Shown in pieces: positions 1 through 11,100 of a stretch of 64,000 bases of DNA; position 1 is the stretch's first letter, and each line of letters opens with the position of its first letter. The stretch lies in the NCBI GenBank assembly GCA_948146395.1, contig OX411551.1:61218154-61282153 (forward strand), read 5' to 3'. The notes beneath the pieces were generated by a model, which searched no databases, was not told the origin of the DNA, and saw only the letters and a list, made by a program, of their open reading frames with translations. This stretch comes from Fragum whitleyi (lineage: Eukaryota > Mollusca > Bivalvia > Cardiida > Cardiidae). Made by a program: the position numbers and the translations under genes.

Positions 1-159
1 ATTAAGGTTTGTAAGTCTAGCATAATTGTATATCCCTCATGTGGTTCTCCAACGATTTTTTTTACTTATTTGAAATATTTTCTTATCCTTTCAAGAACAT
101 CAAGTTCTCACCACCAGGTCAATAGAATGAAGTAATTTGTATGTTTACTGTAATATGTC

Positions 160-320
160 AAGGTATTGGAACCGTAAAAGTTCCGCAACCTTTCGGACCA
201 CATGTTTTTTCACAATGTTAACCGAGGTTTCCTAATGGAAATCAATAGGAACCTTGGTTAATATTGTTTAAGTTCTTTAGTACCGAAACATTACAGAACT
301 ATTACGGGTCCACCTCCTTA
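160..320. repeat. MITE, family with AAGGTAGTGGACCCGTAA ends, copy 1
   Basis: A 161-bp element with inverted ends: the left reads aaggtattggaaccgtaa and the right ends attacgggtccacctcctt. An inner inverted pair surrounds ccgaggtttcctaatgg. Related copies lie at 53095-53258 and 59591-59752, with a fragment near 40905-40955. Short length, inverted ends and lack of coding sequence fit a non-autonomous DNA transposon. Confidence 0.7.
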
Positions 321-984
321 ATTGTTTTCTAAGAAAGGTGTGAAATATTATCAAGAAATATTTATTTTTTAGCTGTTTTTTATCACTGATAAGAGGGCAT
401 ATGTTTTATGAAGAGACAATTATTATATAATTGAAAGGTTTTATTTGTCATATAGAACCTTTCACTTATGTTGGAATAGAAAGGGCCTTTGTGTCAAATA
501 GACCCTTTCTCTACAAACTGGTATACTCATAGAACCTTTCTCCACTAAGACATTCTGAGATAGGTAGATGGAACCTTTACATTTTGTTGAATATCTTTGC
601 CATTTATTGTCATGGAGATCTAATTTTTACACAGGAGCTGCATTGGTTTATACCCTCTTTAAAAATGTGAAAATCTCAATTTTGACCAAAATGTTAGATA
701 TAACCCTTCTATTCTAATAAATATCCCAGTACAGAACATAATTTAACAAAAACAAGGTTAGATTTTTTTTTATCACAGATTGCTTGCTGAAAGACAATTT
801 ATCACATAAGTATCACACTTATAATTGAAGGACAAACTTTACCATGTTTTGGTAAACAAAATTTATGTTTATGTACCAATCTCCAACTATCGTCTATGGA
901 ATATTTATAAAAACAAAGTTTAGGAAGATTCTACATATTGTATATCGTTATGCAACCTATGCCTAAATAAGAATAAGCAAATTA
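321..984. other. AT-rich spacer with short AGAACCTTTC repeats
   Basis: No gene is visible. Between about 430 and 580 the motif (t)agaacctttc and its complement recur, forming two small imperfect hairpins (gaaaggtt/aacctttc and tagaaaggg/ccctttct). The rest is AT-rich with no recognisable coding potential. Confidence 0.5.
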
Positions 985-3005
985 TTTAGACAAACACAAT
1001 ATTAAAAGGATTAAGATGCCATACTGCATAGAAAATGACCTTTAATGGTAACCTTGAATGACTGATACTTGGTGATGTCAGTAAGGCTGGAAGGCAATTC
1101 GTTCCACAACTTAGCACCCATAAAACTAAAGGGCTTAGATCAAGCCCCTTTGACCTTAGGAAGGCTAAAACCACCTTTCTGGCTAAGCCTTGTGTTTTAT
1201 GAGTGAACATTTACCTGTGGCGTAATAGTGCAGTGCATTATGTTATCCCGTAGGATTTTCGTGCTGAAATTGATTTTTTGGCTTTAATTGATTGTTTATG
1301 GGTCAAGCAAACGTAAACTTTGCGGGTCCAAATTTTTCGGGTCTGTTCCCCGATTCCTTTGAGATCCCATAAAATCGGGAAATGGGCTCGGAAAATTTTG
1401 ACCCGCATAGTTTGCGATTACTTGACCCCTAAACAATCAATTGAAACCAAAAAATCAATTTCAGCATGAAAATCCTACGGGAGCCCTTTTTCGTACATAA
1501 GGAACCGCACTATAAGAAAATAGTCCATATATACAGGGGCAAGGTTATGCTTAACTTTAAAGACATGACATAGAATAATCTGTTCAACTCTTTTGTTAAC
1601 CGGTAGCCAATTAACCGGGTTTCAGACAGCTGTTGACCAACATGAGCTTTTGGATCAAGGTTTAGTATGAATCTGACCAACTGAGTCACCTGTAATTTGT
1701 GTTTTAAAGACATTGGGTTAGACCACTGTACCAGACAGAGCATGCGTAGTCATAATGACATTGGACTAGGGGCATAACAAGTAATTTCTTGGTATGCTGA
1801 GTAAGGTATTCTTTCTTCCGGTACAAAAACTTTAACCTAGCATTAACTTTCTTAATAACTGACTCAGCCATACATTTCAAAGATAAAAATTGGTCGATGG
1901 TTACACCAAGGTATTTGACTGAGATGTGGATGTACTTTGAGTATCATTACAGGTTATGTTAAGACTAGATTGAGACCTCTGCCTATGTTTTGACCCAAAC
2001 TCTATTGATTCAGTCTTTCTTAAATGAAGGGGGAGCTTATTGTCAACAAGTCAGTGACTAACAGTTTGAAGATCATCTGACAATGCCTTCTCGACAGTGG
2101 CAATATCTTTGCCAGAGACTAAAATGGCCGAATCATCAGCATATAAAAGTAACTAATTGTGTATAACACCTGACATGTCATTAACATATGCTAAAACAGC
2201 AAAGGGCCAAGGATATATCCCTGGGGAACCCCGCAGGTCACATTTGCTGTGGATGAAAAAGTGCCTGAGACATTTACCAGCTGTTGTCTACCAGAAAGGT
2301 AAGATCTGAACCATCTTATGATATCCTTTCTAAGACCGGACGAATTAAGTTTCATTAAAAGGATTGCATGGTCGACGGTATCAAACGCCTTCTGTAAATC
2401 TAACAGGACCATGCCAACCATATAACCTCTATCATTCTCTCTTCTGATGTAATCAGTCAAATGTATCAAGCAAGTATCTTTAGAAAAACCTTTCCTGAAA
2501 CCGGATTGAAAATCATATATCAAGTTCCTGTCTTTGAAGTAGGACTCGACCTAGTCATACACAACTCGCTCAAGAATTTTAGATAAGATATTAAGAATGG
2601 AGACGGGCCTGTAATTGCCAACAGCCAACTTATCATTCTTCTTAAAAAGGGGTACAACTCTTGCTGATTTAAGGTCATCAGGTACAATACCTTGTATAAG
2701 TGACAGATTAATGATGTGAGTAAGGGGACCAGCAATCACCAGAGACCCATCCTTGACAAACCTCGAAGGTATACCATCTAAGCCAGTTGCCTTATTAATG
2801 CCTAATGAATTTATATATTTAAGTACCTTACTCTCAGACACAAGTGAAAAGGAGAAACTATCAGGAAAAATGTGGGGTTTTTTTTGTAAAAAGAATCAAA
2901 GAAATTCCTTCCATATTTGTTGAGACCTACAGGTAATTTTTCAATAAGTTTACTTGCAACATTTGTATAAAAATCTTAAAAAGTTTCAGCAATTTCCGAT
3001 TTCCA
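985..3005 (-). pseudogene. Decayed non-LTR retrotransposon reverse transcriptase
   Basis: Read on the minus strand from about 3005 down to 985, the conceptual protein passes through recognisable RT blocks: NKATGLDGIP, NYRPVSIL, FQSGFRKG, LLDLQKAFDTVDHAIL, GVPQGYILGPLLF, LYADDSAIL and near the end GAKLWNELPSSL. These are typical of CR1/L2-like or Jockey-like elements. The frame is broken: there is an in-frame TAG near 2563, a frameshift just after GPLLF (~2190), and several stops in the YADD-to-C-terminal part. No endonuclease region is seen beyond ~3005, so the copy is 5'-truncated. A separate palindromic MITE interrupts it at 1247-1481. It is an old, dead insertion. Confidence 0.9.
1247..1481. 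repeat. Palindromic MITE nested in the RT pseudogene
   Basis: Long, nearly symmetric inverted repeats begin cccgtaggattttcgtgctg and end with the complement cagcatgaaaatcctacggg. The arms extend inward for about 90 bp, including a TTGATTTTTTGG block and a GACCCGCA block. The element splits the RT pseudogene: conserved RT C-terminal sequence resumes on each side. It has no coding capacity. Confidence 0.8.
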
Positions 3006-4009
3006 ATTCAATTACTTATTTTTTCTTATCCCAAGACTACATCTCGGAGGTCAAGGTCCTACCAAGAGATCAAAGGTCAAAATCTGTTGAAAATATTCAA
3101 TACCACACGATATTTCTGGTATAAATGGATCGTTTTCAAAATAACTTAGCACAAGTATTTACCATCACGGGACCACGTGTCATGTGTAATCATTTTATGT
3201 GTAGCTCTAAAGTCAATGTCAAACAAAGAGGTCAAAGTTCAAAAAGGGGTAAATTATTAATGTTTTCACGATATTTCGGATATATTTAAATGGATTTTAT
3301 GATAACTTGTCACATCTTCCGAAAGTCATGTACAGGAGCGTTTGTAAAGTTTTCATTGTCAAGTAATGAGTTTGTACTGCCAGTGCTAAGGTCACAGTTA
3401 AAGATCAAAGGTTAAAATCCGGAGTAATTATTTCCAAAGAGCTTAAGTTTAGAATGCACAAAAAACCTTAGTGAATAACCAGGCAAAATAAGATTCATAA
3501 ATTATCATGGATAAAACAACTACAGACGGAACATGACACGGTTCGCACTTTAAAGGATAAGCATCTAAAAAAAGTAAATTGACGACCTATAAAGCGCGGG
3601 AACGTCGACGTCGCTTAGACGTACAAAAAACGACGTTGACGTCACACCCTGTTTTAAACAAACAAAATAGGTGTGGTGATTTATACGATATCTAGCAATA
3701 ATTTTGCCAAAATATTGAAATCAAATGTTTCTTATTGTGCTTAAAGATTTCCAATGGACGACTTTTGTGATATTTTCCCCTTTTTTCAATGAATTATTTA
3801 TGGAAACTATTTGGCGTGGACGAGTGCGTGGTACCAGAGTGGCCGGAAGTTCCTGTTGTGCAATGAACCAAAGTTTTTAGGGGCGAACTTCCTTAACTGC
3901 AACAACATGAACGAATTCAAGTATCAATAAACATTTCGTAGCAATTTCTTTAAAATAAGTCCAAAAATAAAGGACTTGCGTTAATAAGACACTTTACAAT
4001 GCGGCCCCT
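3006..4009. repeat. Spacer with ~180-bp degenerate minisatellite
   Basis: Between about 3040 and 3425 the phrase ggtcaaggtc/aaagaggtcaaagttcaaa/aaagatcaaaggttaaaatc recurs about every 170-180 bp, which suggests two degenerate repeat units. The rest (3425-4009) is AT-rich with a small CpG-containing patch (gacgtcgcttagacg) near 3600. No exon could be supported. Confidence 0.45.
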
Positions 4010-4855
4010 TTTTCCATGACTCAGTTGTAATTCACCAAACCACGACTATTTAGACAAGGTCAGATGTATAGGAACATTTTGTGAAAGCTTTATCCAAATC
4101 ATTCCTTAAATGGAGGGAAGTTGCGTTCAAAAGAATTTTTACAAGAAGGCCCCTTTACCACGACACTGCTAAAATTCACCAAACCGTGACAATATGCGCT
4201 AGGTCAGGTTACTTGCAACTTGAGTTGCGTTCACAAGAATTTTTTAAATGAAGGCCCCTTTGCAGTGATGCATCTGAAATTCACCAAACCATGACAATAA
4301 GCTCTAGGTCAGGTGATTTGAAACATGTTGTCAAAGTTTCATCCAAATCGGTCCATGAACGAGGGACGAGTTGCGTTCACAAGTTTTTTACGACGACGCA
4401 GTTTGAATTAAAAAAACCGTGACTTTATGAGCTAGGTCGAGTGACTATGAACATTCTGTGAAAGTTTCATCCAAATCGGTCAATTAATGAGGGAGGAGTT
4501 GCGTTCATAGTTTTTCTTACCCAAAGGCCCCTTTTTTCCGTGTCGATGCTGAAATTCACTTAACCGTGACTTTATGCGCGTGATCACTTGACTAGGAATA
4601 TTCTGTGAAAGTTTCATTAATATCCGTCCATAAATGAGGGAGAAGTTGCGGGGTTTTTTTTAAAAATGAAGGCCCCCTTTTCCATGACGCATCTGAATTC
4701 ACCAAACCGTGACTTCGTGCGCATGGTCAGGTGACTAGGAACATTCTGTGAAAGTTTTATCGACATCGGTCCATAAATGAGGGAGGAGTGGACGTATGGA
4801 CGGGCGGACGTATGGGCGGACGGACAGACGGAGAAGACAACGCCAATATATCCTC
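4010..4855. repeat. Minisatellite array, ~130-150 bp units
   Basis: About six degenerate units share the phrases gaaattcaccaaaccgtgac, gctaggtcaggtgac, gtgaaagtttcatccaaatc, ggtccataaatgagggagga and gttgcgttcacaag, spaced roughly 130-150 bp apart. The array ends in a GGACGGACGG-type tract at about 4793-4835. Both strands lack an open frame of interest. Confidence 0.8.
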
Positions 4856-4945
4856 CGATAGCGTTTGAATATTAAATGTATAGACATAGGAATAGGTAAA
4901 AAAAAAATGGTAAAATCAGTCCGAAATTTTCATCTCTCAATGAAA

Positions 4946-5012
4946 CCATATGTTGTGGGTACTTATGTGAATTGTCTTGACAATACTTTTTCAGTGAATA
5001 CCCACAACATAG
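4946..5012. repeat. Short hairpin element (TGTTGTGGGTAC arms), copy 1
   Basis: Arms ccatatgttgtgggtact and its near-complement ending gaatacccacaacatagg surround a gtcttgac core. A second copy with the same arms lies at 26915-26982, just 3' of the PARP14-like stop codon. It is probably a solo hairpin or the core of a small MITE. Confidence 0.55.
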
Positions 5013-5224
5013 GCTTTGGGCAAGTTTTTTTGATTTCTTTAAGTTTGGAATCCAAAATACCCATTCTATCTGTACCTATGTACAACGGAACCTCTGCCCG
5101 ATTTATTTAGAATTGGATTTTCTTTTAGCTCGATGGGGCATGTTGTTCTAAAGGGAAAATATTACGACACGCGGGATCGGATATGTACTAGTTCTCGTGT
5201 GTGGTCGAAGAATTATTTTAATAT

Positions 5225-5454
5225 ATGTGACCCGTTGCGCGAAAAGGGACCATCAGGGGAGTGCGTAAAGTGTCGACTCAGTCAGACTGCACGGACTGCG
5301 GACTAGGGTCGAAATTTTTCGCACTTTATTAACTTCCTGTGAAGGAATTTTTGAAATGCGATCCCTGGTTGGCCTGTAATAGAACCGATGTCGTTTTCAA
5401 ATATTTATTTTACGGAGTTCCCCGATGGTTCCTTTTCGCTTGACGGGTCACATA
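5225..5454. repeat. MITE with TGTGACCCGT inverted ends, copy 1
   Basis: About 230 bp. The left end is atgtgacccgttgcgcgaaa and the right end is ccttttcgcttgacgggtcacat. Inside are a pair of inverted GTGCG..AAAGTGTCGA / GGTCGAAA..TTCGCAC segments and a GCGGACTGCG stretch. Other copies are at 45985-46225, 57680-57800 (truncated), 59440-59525 (right part) and 60991-61254. Confidence 0.75.
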
Positions 5455-6119
5455 TGCTTTTATCTAAGTAACGGGTCAAAGTGCACCAAACGTGGCATCA
5501 ATATTCCTTCGGTGACCTTCTACCCAATTGTGGCATTTTGACGGACCACTATTCATGGGCGTAGAATGGCGGGGCTTATTTTCACTTTAAAATGTTTTTG
5601 TTGTTGTTGTTTCCATACTGGTTTAGCCAAGTGTAACTAAACTTGGTGACCTTTTTTTTAAAATTGTAATTATGATTAAACTCGCAGCGCAGGATTTATA
5701 CAGTGCAACCTACTCAGTTATAATTATTACACTATGCGAAATAGTCGAAGCCTGTAATACATAGTCGAAGCCTGTAAGACATAGATACAGATACAAATTT
5801 TCTTTCTTAAGAGTTGAATATTATGTAAAAAAGGTTATAGCCCAAAATAGTACAAATAAATATTTTGGAGTTCTCGAATTTCTAAATAATGAATGATGAT
5901 TTCAGTATACATTGATTCGAACTAAAATTTGTGTTTCACCAATTTCGTAGCAAAATAGTAATTCCCCTTTTTTTGATTTTTCTCCTACAGAAAGGACGAC
6001 GAATATGCATCTTTTATTTCGGGAAAAGCCCTGCCTTGCACGGGTTCTATTTCAAGCTCTACTGACGGAAGGTCAGAAGAGCTAATGCCGTACCTGTTTC
6101 CTGTCGGCGACCGTCCGTC
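5455..6119. other. Spacer upstream of the PARP14-like exons; weak exon candidate
   Basis: Mostly AT-rich and non-repetitive. A pyrimidine-rich acceptor (tctcctacag) at 5981-5990, followed by 81 bases and a GTCAGA donor at 6072, gives an open frame (KDDEYASFISGKALPC...). Its phase does not fit directly onto the exon at 8190, so it is not called. It could be an alternative exon or chance. Confidence 0.3.
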
Positions 6120-7240
6120 CATAAACTGCTGATTGTTGACGCTCTAGAGACCACTTTTTTCCAATTGTTTTCAAACTTGGTCAAAATAATTGGACCATGA
6201 CGATGGTCGTTCCTGTCGAAAATGGGTCAGGTTCGTCAAACGTCTAAGAAAAAAAATATCTTGGGAAAATAAGCCCGATGAACATTTTATCAGAAAATCC
6301 TCGTTACCGCTCTTAAGACCAAAAGCTTCATCCGATTGGCTTCAAACTTTGTCAGAATGAGTGTACAATCAGAAGGGTTGTTCATTTAGAAAATTGACCC
6401 GATCTGTAAAGCGTCACGGAAAAAGGGGCCAATTGAAAATTCAATGAAATATTTTATGATAAAGTATTCGTAAACGCTCTAAAGCGAACGGTTTTCGTCA
6501 GATTGTTTTCAAACTTGGTCAGAATGATTAGATCATAACAATGGTGGTTCCTTTCGAAAGGGGTCAGATACGTCAAGCGCCATGGGAAAATGAATCTAAT
6601 GAAAATTTGATGAGAAAATCCTTGTTAACGCTCTAAAGACCACCGTTCTCATCCGGTTGACTTCAAACTTGATATGAATGATTGTACTTACACAAGGATG
6701 GTTTCTTCGAAAATGGTCCCGATCTTTGAAGCGTCATGGGGAAAAGGACCAAATGTAAATAATGAAAGATTTAATAAAAAGATCCTCGTTAACGCTCTTA
6801 AGTCCGCAGATTTGATCTCATTGTCTTCAAACTTGGCAAGATGACCATAAGATAGTTTTCATTCGATTGTCTTCAAAATTGACAGAATGATTGGACCATC
6901 ACAAGGATCTTTCTTTTGGAAAATGGGTCAGATCCGTCAAGCGTCAATGGGTAAAGGGCCTCGAAAATTTTAATAAGAAAATCCTAGTCAACGCGCCGAA
7001 GTCAACAGTTTTCATCCGATTGTCTTTAAACTTGCTCAGAATGATTGAACATATACAATGATTGTTCCTTGTCGAAATAGGCCCGATCTGTCAAGCGTCG
7101 AGGAAAAGGGGGCAAATGAATATTTAATAAGAAAATCCTCGCTAACTTTCTAGTCAAACTTGCGCAGAATGATTGTATCATCACAATAATTGCACCCTTT
7201 CTAAAATATTTTTGATCGATTGAGCGTCACGAGAAAAGGG
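6120..7240. repeat. Minisatellite array, ~165 bp units
   Basis: About seven degenerate units share aacgctctaaagacc, catccgattgtcttcaaacttggtcagaatg, ggaccatcacaaggatggttcc, gaaaatgggtcagatccgtcaagcg and aaaggggcc. Unit starts fall near 6140, 6310, 6476, 6630, 6790, 6990 and 7145. The unit resembles those in the arrays at 9690-10590 and 18950-19730, so all three probably belong to one superfamily. Confidence 0.85.
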
Positions 7241-8189
7241 GCCTTTGTTTGAAATATAATTGTAAGAAGACATTGTTTACACTGCTTCATATATGCATGG
7301 AAGTTATTAAAAAAATCTCTTAATATTTTACATCATGTGACCATGTGCGTATTCGTGTGGTCCGTCGAATTTATACTTCGTTAGAAAAACTTAACAGAAT
7401 AGTTCTCATCACGTGACCATGGCCACAATTATTTTGCCCTTTGGTGATATGCCACGTCACGGAAAACGCGCGTTGATATTATCTTTCTTGATAACACAAC
7501 TCCTCTATTGTTTAAAGTTACATTAGTTTAAAACTTACATACAATGTTCCTTATCAAGTAAATAAGTGCATTTCAGGGAATTGGTGATAATATGCTTTCT
7601 CGTGGGAAGAAGGGCTTTATGTTATATTTATCATTTAATGTTTTATTATTACACAGCTTCAGGATTTATACATGGATTGCCTTGAAACTTAAACAAAATA
7701 GTTCCCATTTGAAAATGGCCACCACTTTACCTTTAGGTGCAATTATGCAGCGTTATGGGAAAAGGGACCTTTAAGTAAATTTTCTTGTTAACACAACTCC
7801 TCTATCATTTATGGATATATTTTCATGTTTTATTTTTCTTTCTTATATCTTGAATAGCAATATCTAGTCATAGGCTTTTCAAAGAGTCTGTGGAGCGATC
7901 TCAGGCCCTCATTGGCCCCTTGTCTATTTGTCTATTTGTTTCATCGAATGCGGCTGAAAGTCCCTCGAGAATGGGTGCCAGTATTTCTCTTGCAAGTACT
8001 TCTACATAAGCATTTCTGAGCCCTAAGCCGATATCCCACCTAGATGTATGATATCTACTAATTTGTGGGAGACAGGGACGTGTTTAACGAAACATCTGAA
8101 GAACATTTTTTTCAAACAACAACACTATTGCAAAGACGATGTAAGAGTATTAAACTTCAATGCTTCACATACTTTCATTTCTCTTTTAG
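7241..8189. other. Degenerate repeats and spacer 5' of the first visible exon
   Basis: From 7290 to about 7830, phrases such as aacacaactcctctat, aatagttc(t/c)ca and gttatgggaaaagggacc recur, which looks like a decayed tandem array. From 7830 to 8189 there is AT-rich, single-copy-looking sequence ending in the ctcttttag acceptor of the first recognised PARP14-like exon. I could not find the exon that should encode the first strand of the macro domain. Confidence 0.4.
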
Positions 8190-11100
8190 GCCGATGTAAT
8201 TCTTAATACGACAACTAGTTTTCCAAACCTAAATGGAATTATTTCATCATCCCTAGTTAAAGTAGCTGGTCAGGAACTGCTTAAGGAGTGTGCAAATCAC
8301 CCAGACAAAGTGACTGAAGGTGAAATAGTTCAGACTAAAGGGTACAAACTACAGTGTCACTATGTTTTCCATTTCGTTTTACCGACATGGGGAAACTCAC
8401 AGAAAGAGAAGGTAAGATTAGTTGAAACAACCGTTACTTACGTTCTAAACCCGTTATAGAAGAAATATCCGCGAATTACGAATCTGAAAGAAGAATATGT
8501 TGAATCTCATACTGTAAAGATTATCATGAATTAATAAGGATAATAAATGTAATTGCACTATATCTTGGTGAATTATTTGTTTTCGAGTAGAAAGCGCCAA
8601 ATGTGGTGTTTTCATCACTATTGCCATGTTTACATGTATTTATTATCTTGTTTACTAATGAGCGACTCAAAACGATGTATAAGATAAAAATTACCGTATT
8701 ATATTTGATAAGTGATATATTTTATTCTCTACAACAGATGATTAAGGACAAGGTAAATGACTGCCTTCATTTGATGAAGAATTCCAAACTACATTCCATT
8801 GCCATTCCTTCTATCGGCACAGGTGGTTATAGATACGACCCTACCAGTGTCGCAAATGGAATATATGAGTATGTTATTTCCTTAAGATTTACAAAGAAAA
8901 CTTCTTTCATTTCTTCACTTCAAAATATAAACAAAAGAAATGAATCAAGTTTGGTCTCATGGTTGTAAAATGAAATCATTTTATCATTTATCATTCGGAC
9001 GAAAGAAGTGGTTTGCAATAATAAATTGTTGCATACATATGAATAAGTTTGGAATCTCGAATCGATCTTTGATGTCTGTTTTTAAAAGTTACAAGCATTT
9101 ACTGGTTGAAATGTTTCTCATTAGTACTGCACTTTCTTATCGAATATATTATCAATGTTGGTTCAAACCCTTTCCCTTTACATGATTTTATTGATAATTC
9201 ATTAGGCGTCAAACACCAAGATAATTGCTGTTATATCGCGGCGGATGGTATATCTTGGATTCTTGTTGTTTCTCACACCACACCAATCACATTTCATACT
9301 TGTTACCAGCTCCTCATCCCACTCATCTCACCCAGGCGTACTACTACCGTACAACCTGGAACATGAATGGGTCATGTCCTATTGACTTTTTTACGTGACA
9401 TTAAACAAGAGTCCGATAGAGCGGAAGTTTCAATATAATTGAATCACATTTTGGGACTAAAAATGAAATGAAAACTTGTTGACGCACACTCTCACGTGTG
9501 GATTGACAGGCGAAAACAATTTCACCATTAAAGCTATACTTGGATTATGCTGGTAGAAGCTATTGTTAGGTTAGCTTTAATTTAAGGGATAAGCGTCAGC
9601 ATGTTTTAAGCACACCTGAGCACATCTTGCTCAAGGTGAGCTTTTGTGATCATTGAATGTCCGTCGTCTGTCTTCCGTCGTGCGTCGTCAGACGTCAACA
9701 GTTTAAGTGTTTACAATTTAGATGACACAAAAAACTGTCCAATTTCATGAAACTTGGTCAGAATACTTGTCAGATCACAAGGATGAACCGTAATGGAAAT
9801 GGGAAGGATCCATGTCATATCACAGAAAAAGGGCTTAAATGAAAATTTTCTTGTTTATGCTCTAGAGGCCAAAAATACTGTTCAATCTTCATGAACGTTG
9901 GTCAGAATGTTTGTCGGGTCACAAGGATGAACTCTTTTAAAAATGGGAAGGATGATGTCGTATCACGGGAAAAGGGGCCTAAATGACAATTTGTGTTTAC
10001 ACTTTAAAGGCTACAAACAGTTTCCAATCTTCTTGGATCCTTATTAAATTGTTTGTAAAGTCACAAGGATGGACCCTATTGAAATGGGAGTGATACATGC
10101 TATATCACAGGAAAAGGGGCCTTAGTGATCATTTTTATTGTTTACACTCTACAGGCCACAAATGTGGTTCAACCTTCATGAAACTTTGTCAGAATGTTTA
10201 TTAGGTCACGGGGATGAACACTTTTGAAAATAGGAAGGATCGATGTCATTTTACAGGAAAAGAGGCCTTAACGACATTCTTCTTGTTAACGCTCTTGGGG
10301 CCACAAATATGGTCTAATATTCATGAAACTTGGTCTGAATGTTTGAATGTCACGAGGATGAACCCCTTTTGAAAATGGGAAGGATCCGTGTCATGTCTGG
10401 AGAAAAGGGCTTAACTTCCACATTTCTTGTTTAGACTCTACAGGCCACAAATATGGTTCAATCTTCAGAAAACTTGGTCAGAATGATTGTTAGGTCAAAA
10501 GGATGATCGCTTTTGAAATGGGAAGGATCCGTGTCGATCCGTGTCATATCACGAGAAAGGGGCCTTTATGACACAGAAAACTTTTGTGTCCGTTCGTGTT
10601 TAAGTATATCACTTTACAGTACATTCATTACTTGAAACAACATAGTGGCAAACGTCATTTTTTGCTCAACATTTGTGGAAATAATACAATAGATCTTCTT
10701 TCATGTATTGCAGAAAAATATTAGTCCGTGCACGACATTTCCAACAATTTGAAATTTGCACAAAGCAAATACTCTAGCCAACCTGTGCATCTGCATAGTC
10801 TTACCAGAGTTTTTGCTTTGCGGTTCGCAGATAGATCAGGTCTTAAAGTGTCTTCAGATAGACAAACAATCATCATGTTGTATTCTTTAACTGTCCAGGC
10901 TGCTCAATGTTTGCAACTCACGCAAGATTCAATTTGTTGGAAACGTCACGCACACGCTCATTTAAATAACCTAATTTACAATTTCTTAACACACAGAGCC
11001 ACGCGCAGATTCAGTGAACAATGTCCAGATTATGACTGTCTTGTAAAGGTTGTGTTGTTTCCTGCAGCAAAAGATGTCAATAAGGTATTTTTCTGTCATC

